DNA of 64,000 bases from Dactylonectria macrodidyma (lineage: Eukaryota; Ascomycota; Sordariomycetes; Hypocreales; Nectriaceae), in NCBI GenBank assembly GCA_020744425.1, contig JAGMUV010000002.1, positions 4,880,501 to 4,944,500 on the forward strand, in the 5' to 3' direction. The translations under genes were made by a program, and so were the position numbers. The notes under the pieces are model-generated. The model was not told the DNA's origin and ran no database searches. It worked only from the letters and a program-made list of their open reading frames with translations. Shown in pieces: positions 57,901 through 64,000 of this stretch (position 1 is the first letter of the stretch; every line of letters begins with the position of its first letter).

Positions 57901-60669
57901 CACCGGCAGCAATAAGGAAGATGATTGAGGCTGAACATTTGGAACTTGAGTGCTTGCTTCTTTTTTTTTTTTTTTTGCGGTTTTGCCGATTCTGGAACTT
58001 CCCCTGGAGCTAAACTAATTTGCGCTGTGGTACGTGGCTTGACACGACTCAGATCGACGACCTCAACTTCAGGAAGGTTATCACACTGAAGTACCGGGAA
58101 TTATTTAGTGGCGTTAGGGAACGCGACATTAGCAGAGGACGAGCGATTGGAAGTACCGAATACTTTTAATCGTTTGGCGAGGAACAGTGCAATATGTTCA
58201 ATGGGGTTTCTGCATTTGTCATCCGCAAGATTGATCACCAAACCCTTGGCCAAATCCTGTGATTGTCATGTTGAGCCAACTATCATGTAATCTGTCGTAT
58301 GTATATTGTTCCGTGGCATTGCTTGCACGCATACAAATGCGGCATATAATACCCCGAGCACACCTTAGCACCTCCCTAGGTGAGTAGTCAATCTCCTGGA
58401 GACGGATGCGGTCCACATCTAGCCATGGAACCCTCAAGGATTGACGTCGGCACTCTGTCTATGGCGCATCCGCTCCAATGTCGTCCCATCTGGATAAAGA
58501 CATGGGCAATACGCTAGTGGGTGAATGTAATGAGCGGTCTCTCAAGTGGCCAATGAAGATGCTAGCACTTCTTCTTCTTCCCGTCGGACATTGTGGTTTT
58601 AGGACGCATCCTCTTATCAATTAGATTTTGCACTCACTCTGAGCAAAGACCTACTGATCAATAGCCTGGTCAGCCAAGACGGGAGGGAAAAGTCGCGAGA
58701 CAAGGTCTATTGAGTCTCCACATTGCTCATCACAGATCCAATTTTTGAAACTACAGTGGACCGGGCCGTCTTTCGTGGATTGCCATCCTTGAACTGTTGG
58801 AACTGAGAGTCAATAGTGCACTTTTGGTACAACATTCTGACAATCTACCGCTTTGGCGTTGTCGTTGCCAACCACGCGAGGAAACTCGACTTGTTCCACT
58901 TCGAATTGATACGAGTTGATGCTTAATCGAACAAGACTATGAAGGACAGTCACGGAAAATTGGCGATTGCAATATCGGAGACGCAAGCAGGCTGATGACG
59001 CCATCGAGGAACCCAAGGGACATATCCCCTACCCTGTCAGTTGAATGGTGCTGTAAGATGGACGGGGTGCTGAGACATCTTGGTCAACTACAATCAATAG
59101 TCATAATCACTTATTGGCGATGCTTCCGCACTGTGGAATCGAATCATATCGCTTAATGAGCACTTTTGTCCTGATATTGGTATGGCGTCAAGGGTGTTGC
59201 AATCGCAGTTGATCTGACACAGGCAGACTGCACTGCGCGGACAGCACGTGACCAAACCAAGTGCATCGTCCCGAGGAATGGTGGCAGTTCGGACGGGAAT
59301 CTCATGCATAATCCATACCTGTCCTCGCTGCGCATCGCAGTGTTTTCGGCCTGGCAACGCTAAATCATCTTCCCGGAGCCAACTAGGGATGGTCGTTGAG
59401 AGCAAACCCTTGCCCGGTTCATTTCCAGTCAAATTATCCCTAAAAGTTGGTTCGCGGGTTGGTAGGGCGATGGCGCCACCAATAACAATATCCCCTCAGC
59501 TCGCCTGGCTAAGTCGATTCAGCTCAGAAAATGAGAAAAAGGCGACTCCGTTTCTTCCCGATGCGACGAGACTTTCCAACAATCCCTCGCTGACAGTTTT
59601 TACAAGTTGAAGATTTCGGTCACGAGGCTTCTTGTGAATCCAAAACCGGCTGCACGTTCTGAGTCTGGTTGAAATGGGCGCCGCGACGACCGCCAATGGC
59701 CCAGACCAGAGCGGCCACGAGGGCTGAGGCTCCGATATCCATTCGCGATCTGCGACGACAGGGCGCCGAACAGGGTTGCTCGGACATGATTGGCTGGACG
59801 ACGCAATGTGATTTTGATGCGCCGTCTGATTCGTCAACCACACGCTCCCTGGGTAGGGGTTTATCGCATGCGCGATGTCACCAGGCAGATGGTCTGCCAA
59901 TGCGATGGAGGCATCTGCATAGGGCAAAGACGACGACGACGGCGGACTCTCAGGCTGAGGCGGCTATGATGGAATGTCGGTGTTTTACAGACAAAGTGTC
60001 ATGTCGGATGGGCAGAACGAACTCCAGTGAGTTTTGAAGTATCATGCCCATGATGAGAATGATCCCCAATATCAGACATTTCCAGAAATGGGCCTGTTAC
60101 TGGTGTCTTGGTTCGACTCGCACATGACCATTACTATCTCTATCTGCCTATTGCCATGGCCTCACCTCATCCACCTGAGCTCATCGACCATATTACAGAC
60201 ACCGGCTCATACACCCTGCGCAGACACCGCTCTGGCTCCCGTTGACGGCTCCCGTGACATGGAAAGTGGACGACTGGCCCGGGTCTATCAAGATCGACCC
60301 CTCCATACCTACCCCTCCCCCACCAGACCGGGTGCCGCGATGGACGAACTGCATTCTGCCGTATTTCCTCGTGGTGTTTACTACTGGCGCCTATTGCAGC
60401 GATGTTTACTGCTGCGCCCATTGCAGCATGGCCGACTACAAACTTTGCCTCCCATGTGCCTCACCCAGCTGCTATTGTCCATTCCCGTGCCGTCATATTC
60501 ATCCACGTGGGGGAGGCCTTTTCTGCTTCCCAATCCGTGATAATCATGTTCCAACAAAGAAAAGAGGCCATCCCCTCGTTTTCTGTTGCCTGCAGGATGT
60601 CTTTGGGCGCCCAGGACTAACAAGCCAGTCGATCCATCACTTATCGCAACTCCATCGCCGAATATTGCC
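54972..60669. other. 5.7-kb gene-poor region between ugd1 and the GT4 gene
   Basis: Divergent promoters of the dehydrogenase and glycosyltransferase genes lie at its ends. The interior has only short ORFs that overlap on both strands (for example 59248-59610 + against 59094-59432 -), with no motif, signal peptide or credible splicing. There is a T16 tract at 57961-57976. Nothing codes convincingly. An unspliced leader, noncoding RNA or unrecognised small gene cannot be excluded. Confidence 0.45.
57961..57976. repeat. Homopolymer of 16 T
   Basis: An uninterrupted T run in the gene-poor region between ugd1 and the GT4 gene. No function can be assigned. Confidence 0.85.
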
Positions 60670-62250
60670 ATGCTTGCCAACTCGGCAAAGGGCAGCTTGC
60701 CCTATCCCAAGCACGACTTGTCACAGTTCCCATCCGCTCTCAAGGGCAAGCGTATCCTTCTTTGCACCGAGTCCTTCGGTCCCGTCAACGGTGTTAGTCG
60801 CACAACGCTGATGCTGGTAAATCACCTCCGCGATCACGGCGCCCAAGTCGCAGTCGTTGCGCCGCACAACCACACAGAGCACAACACTTTCACGCCCCCT
60901 CCTTCGCCGTTGATGTCGCCTGCCGACAAGCAACCAGAAGTCCGAGTCACCGGCTATCCTCTTCCTTTCAACCCCGAACTCTCTATTGTGTACCCGGTGC
61001 GCAACTCGACGCTGTACTCACGAACCTTTGGCGACGATGCGCCACCCGATCTGATCTATCTCGCTTCGCCTGCGAGCTTAGGGTTCCAGGTCATGCTGCA
61101 GTTGCGACAGCAGCCCAAGGAAAACCAGATTCCCGTGATCTGCAACTTCCAAACAGACTTGGCTGGCTACTGCGCTATCCTCTTCCCTGCGCCTCTGAGC
61201 TACTTTGCCGTGTTTGCCTTCGCGGCTGTGCAGAGCTACCTGTTCCGACACCCTTCGGTCAAGACCATCTTTTACCCGTCGACCTTTGTGAAGCGATACC
61301 TCGTCAGCCAGAATGTTCAAGAAGATAAACTCGAGGTTTTGACTCGTGGAGTCAACACGCAAATGTTCAACCCGACAAGGAGAAGCGAGGAGCTACGAAA
61401 GCAACTGGCCCCCAACGGAGAAATCATCTTTGTGACCGTCTCTCGCATCGCGGGGGAAAAGGGGTTCGACTTTCTCGCCAAGGCAGCCAAGGAGATGGAC
61501 GCGAGGGGACTGAACTTCAAGCTGTACATTGTGGGCGGCAACCGGAATGCCGATGTCGAGCGAGAAGTACACGAGTTGTTCGATCCTCTCATTGAGCAGG
61601 GCAAGGTTGTCTTTGCGGGCTTCAAGGTGGGAGAGGACCTGGCCACAGCGTACGCCAGCGGCGATGTCTTTTTGCACTGCTCCATTACCGAAACATTTGG
61701 CTTGGTGGTCCTCGAGTCCATGGCCAGTGGCGTGCCGGTCATTGCTCGCGATGAGGGCGGCCCTTCGGATATCGTTCAGCATGGCGACAACGGCTTCCTC
61801 ATCCCTCCCAACGACCTCGACGGCTTCGTCACCAAGGCCATGAAGCTTGGCCAGGACCACGCCCTACGCACTAACATGGCCCACGCGGCCAGAGCTGCCG
61901 CGTGCGAAGCGACGTGGGAGAAGATCAATAACAAGGTCGCATGGCGCATGGCCGATACCATCGCGGAAAGCAAGCGCGAGAAGTCAGCGCCTCAGACCCA
62001 GCAGCTGAGCAAAGTCGGCCTCGACGCCCAGCAACTCGTCCCCATCTACGGCTGGCTCATGATGAACGACGCCCTGCGAGAGGGCATCACCCGCCGGGTC
62101 GTGGACGCGCGCCTCATGGGCGGGCTGGGCGTCATCATCTCCTTCTGGATGGTGACTGGCTGGTACATGGCCTTTACCGAGTGCTTCCTCTGGGCCAAGG
62201 GCCGGTGGAGGGATGCGGAGCGGACGAGGCGGGCTTCGGTTTCGACGTAG
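60670..62250 (+). CDS. GT4-family glycosyltransferase, MgtA-like GDP-mannose-dependent alpha-mannosyltransferase
   Basis: A single exon; the ATG at 60670 (GCCATGC context) gives 526 aa. The frame is open upstream to about 60586 but contains no earlier ATG. The N-terminal Rossmann half begins LLCTESFGPVNGVSRTTLML, typical of GT4 mannosyltransferases of the MgtA/PimB type. In the C-terminal half are FVTVSRIAGEKGFDFL, the E-x7-E motif in SITETFGLVVLESMA, and VIARDEGGPSDIV. A hydrophobic C-terminal segment (GVIISFWMVTGWYMAF) suggests membrane attachment. Bacterial MgtA adds mannose from GDP-Man to glucuronosyl-diacylglycerol. The neighbouring UDP-glucose dehydrogenase would supply UDP-glucuronate for such an acceptor. 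GT4 membership is firm; donor and acceptor are inferred. Confidence 0.85.
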   Translation: MLANSAKGSLPYPKHDLSQFPSALKGKRILLCTESFGPVNGVSRTTLMLVNHLRDHGAQVAVVAPHNHTEHNTFTPPPSPLMSPADKQPEVRVTGYPLPFNPELSIVYPVRNSTLYSRTFGDDAPPDLIYLASPASLGFQVMLQLRQQPKENQIPVICNFQTDLAGYCAILFPAPLSYFAVFAFAAVQSYLFRHPSVKTIFYPSTFVKRYLVSQNVQEDKLEVLTRGVNTQMFNPTRRSEELRKQLAPNGEIIFVTVSRIAGEKGFDFLAKAAKEMDARGLNFKLYIVGGNRNADVEREVHELFDPLIEQGKVVFAGFKVGEDLATAYASGDVFLHCSITETFGLVVLESMASGVPVIARDEGGPSDIVQHGDNGFLIPPNDLDGFVTKAMKLGQDHALRTNMAHAARAAACEATWEKINNKVAWRMADTIAESKREKSAPQTQQLSKVGLDAQQLVPIYGWLMMNDALREGITRRVVDARLMGGLGVIISFWMVTGWYMAFTECFLWAKGRWRDAERTRRASVST

Positions 62251-63268
62251 GACAGGAGGGATAACGCGGGGGTTATGGTCGTCATGGATGCATCTGCATT
62301 TGCGAGCTTGGGAGGCTCGAAAGATGGTGTTTGGCGCAGGGCTGACGGCATACTTCTAACACGGCTGCTTATGCTTTGATGAAACGGTAGTTGGTTCCTT
62401 TGTTTTCACGAGTATTAGGTCTTTCGTTCACTTTCCTTATCCTCTCCCTCATTTTTCTTTCTCATTAAGACTAGACAACCCTATGATACCAGACCTGAAT
62501 TGACGAGCTTCATCTTGCGACACGGTATCCCTGCTCAAGGTGCAAGAATAACACCACACACCGTAAAGTGTCAACTTATCTCTCTATCGTTACGAGCGAG
62601 ATTAGGACATAAATTATACATTTTGTAGACTATTATAGTATAATGTTTATCCTTTTGGTTCATTTTATTATATAATTAAGTCCTTTTTTATTCTATAGAG
62701 GAGCGAATGGGCTGAGTTGGTGGATTAGTGTGTGGTGTTCTTCTCCCTCCACAGGCCGCATTGCCCCAAGGAAGAAACCGGCTCCTGGAGCTGCCGGGGT
62801 TTCACGGCCAGCGTACGACACGTGTTTCAGATGCCACGCAACCACACCATTTCGCAGTGATGTCAGCCAAGATATCGCCCCAACTGGCATGTTTGAACTG
62901 CATGTGAGGCTCTTTCAGGCAACATCGTGACTCAGGGGAGTGGCAATCTTGTATTGTGTTCTGTTGTATTGTATTTTTTTGGGGTGTTCTACTTGAAGTT
63001 TTTGAAAGAAAGAAGCTAAGGTAATGGTAATAGTAGATGTATATAACCCGAGAGGGCCAGATGTCATGCGTTGACATGGAGTGCCGTAAGAAATTGGCTG
63101 AATACTAGAGAAGATGTAAAAGAGAAAAGTAAAGTAGGTATCACGCTTCGCTGTTGTAAATGTAAGATATCTTCTCCTTGTCGCCAGAGAATTCTAGAAA
63201 GCACTCCCCTCTTTGTCCCATTAAACCCGATTGTATATAATTTCCCTCATTGTAAACCCGCTTCACTT
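62251..63268. other. Convergent intergenic region, AT-rich centre
   Basis: About 1 kb between the 3' ends of the GT4 gene and the right-edge membrane-protein gene. A markedly AT-rich stretch lies at 62590-62700. No gene is seen; the short frames at 62693-63077 lack features. Confidence 0.4.
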
Positions 63269-64000
63269 TTAGATGGTGTTGCCGCGGGGTACCAAGACGG
63301 CCTGGCGGCGGCGGTACATCTCGGCGTACTTCCAGCGCTCGTAGGTGCCGAAGCCGACGGCGGCACAGCCGATCAGCAGCCAGGTGCCGGTGATGATGAG
63401 GCCGATCGGGTAGACCATGAGCTGGACGCCCGGCAGGACGAAGGCGACGGTGCCGTTCTTGAGCCCCGCGACCTGCTCGTCAACGGCGGCCTGCGCGGCG
63501 CCAAAGTCGGACAGCACCACCTCGTTGGAGAAGACACCCGTGAGGAACGAGGCTTCGTTGATGGATACGTTGGTCTGTACTTCGATGCCGCTGCTGTTGG
63601 TGCCCGTGAGGGTGAGGGTTGGTAGGATCAGAGCTTCAAAGGCGGCCCTGGGTGATGTGGTTAGTGTTGGTGTTTAAGATGAGGCAGACTGATATATGAC
63701 TTACATGGTCATGTTGGTCTCCATGCGGTCTTGGTCGATCTGACCAACAAACATGTACGTCTGCAGCAGCTCGGGCAGGCCAGCTGCCCGCTTAGCCACG
63801 CTCGATAGAGTTCCCACCATGCCGGCGGCCGACACTTCGTCCTCGCTGACGGGCATGACGCTGGCGCCAACATAAGACAACCCCACGGTGACATCCTCCG
63901 GAGAAATGCCTGAAAAGTCTCCTCTTGAGTCGGAAACCTTATACAAGCGCAGATCAGCTTCAAAGACACCCGTTTCCGTATCCAGCGAAGGCAAGTTGTA
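63269..64000 (-). CDS. 3' part of a membrane protein of unknown function, cut by the window edge
   Basis: Two exons are visible, 64000-63705 (5' end outside the window) and 63647-63269, joined over a 57-bp intron (GTAAGT/CCCAG) to give NMTMAAFEAL. The visible 225 residues contain an extracytoplasmic-looking domain with NMTM, TNSSG and TNVSIN glycosylation sequons, then a hydrophobic segment PGVQLMVYPIGLIITGTWLLIGCAAVGFG near the end and a short basic tail TYERWKYAEMYRRRQAV. This is the layout of a type I or multi-pass membrane protein with a cytosolic Arg-rich tail. It resembles a fungal family of uncharacterised membrane proteins, but no named domain is recognised. Confidence 0.7.

Noticed and set aside
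58557..58640. Minus-strand reading ending SDGKKKKC and a stop, resembling a CAAX-less lipidation tail
   Set aside because: Only ten codons; no upstream exon could be joined convincingly.
59496..59927. 143-aa minus-strand ORF and overlapping plus-strand frames
   Set aside because: Several frames are open at once on both strands, none with motifs or plausible exons; treated as chance.
1..64000. CRISPR array, prophage or bacterial operon signals
   Set aside because: Spliced eukaryotic genes throughout; the only tandem repeats are short promoter or minisatellite repeats without spacers.

Overview
The window is nuclear DNA from a filamentous ascomycete, most likely a Sordariomycete of the order Hypocreales. 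The basis is gene-level: protein-coding genes are split by many short introns (mostly 49-75 bp, GTAAGT-type donors), are GC-rich in third positions, and belong to families typical of Pezizomycotina (ENA Na+-ATPase, LaeA-like methyltransferase, UvsD/ATRIP, fungal Cys-rich secreted proteins). All exon joins below were read by hand from splice signals and frame continuity; no alignment or RNA evidence was available. The order-level assignment is an inference.

Layout. 1-1598: a dead, RIP-like piggyBac transposase on the minus strand that runs off the left edge. 3430-5936: a long promoter crowded with PacC-type GCCARG hexamers, leading into an ENA-type Na+ P-type ATPase (5937-9509, +). 10035-11076 (-): a secreted GH128/Asl1-like protein whose second catalytic Glu is a Lys. 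12450-13982 (+): PTS2-tagged peroxisomal 3-ketoacyl-CoA thiolase with three CCTCGG boxes upstream. 15058-17530 (+): SulP anion transporter with STAS domain. 18948-20570 (+): LaeA-like methyltransferase, facing an alpha/beta hydrolase (20763-21858, -). 22109-24417 (-): a fungal zinc-finger-like protein. 25151-25868: a 15-bp minisatellite and a small two-exon gene candidate. 26169-28263 (-): SNF-family Na+ symporter. 30033-34606 (-): RNA polymerase III largest subunit.

37127-38685 (+): amidase. 39395-41052 (-): CDP-diacylglycerol synthase. 42924-45333 (+): UvsD/ATRIP checkpoint protein. 45810-46559 (-): secreted Cys-rich protein with a peptidase M15-like H/D motif. 48810-49571 (-): NAD(P)-binding SDR-like protein. 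50486-51449 (-): Ser/Thr-rich, probably GPI-anchored Cys-rich protein, with a possible 81-aa gene opposite (51679-51924, +). 52915-54971 (-): UDP-glucose 6-dehydrogenase. 60670-62250 (+): GT4 glycosyltransferase resembling GDP-Man:glucuronosyl-lipid mannosyltransferases. 63269-64000 (-): 3' part of a membrane protein cut by the right edge.

Most genes are ordinary housekeeping or accessory metabolism and do not form one obvious biosynthetic cluster. The most interesting signals are (i) the dense PacC-site array in front of the Na+-ATPase, (ii) the neighbouring UDP-glucuronate synthase and GT4 transferase, which could serve one glycolipid pathway, (iii) the GH128 protein with a replaced nucleophile, (iv) two GC-AG introns, and (v) two small genes with no recognisable family.
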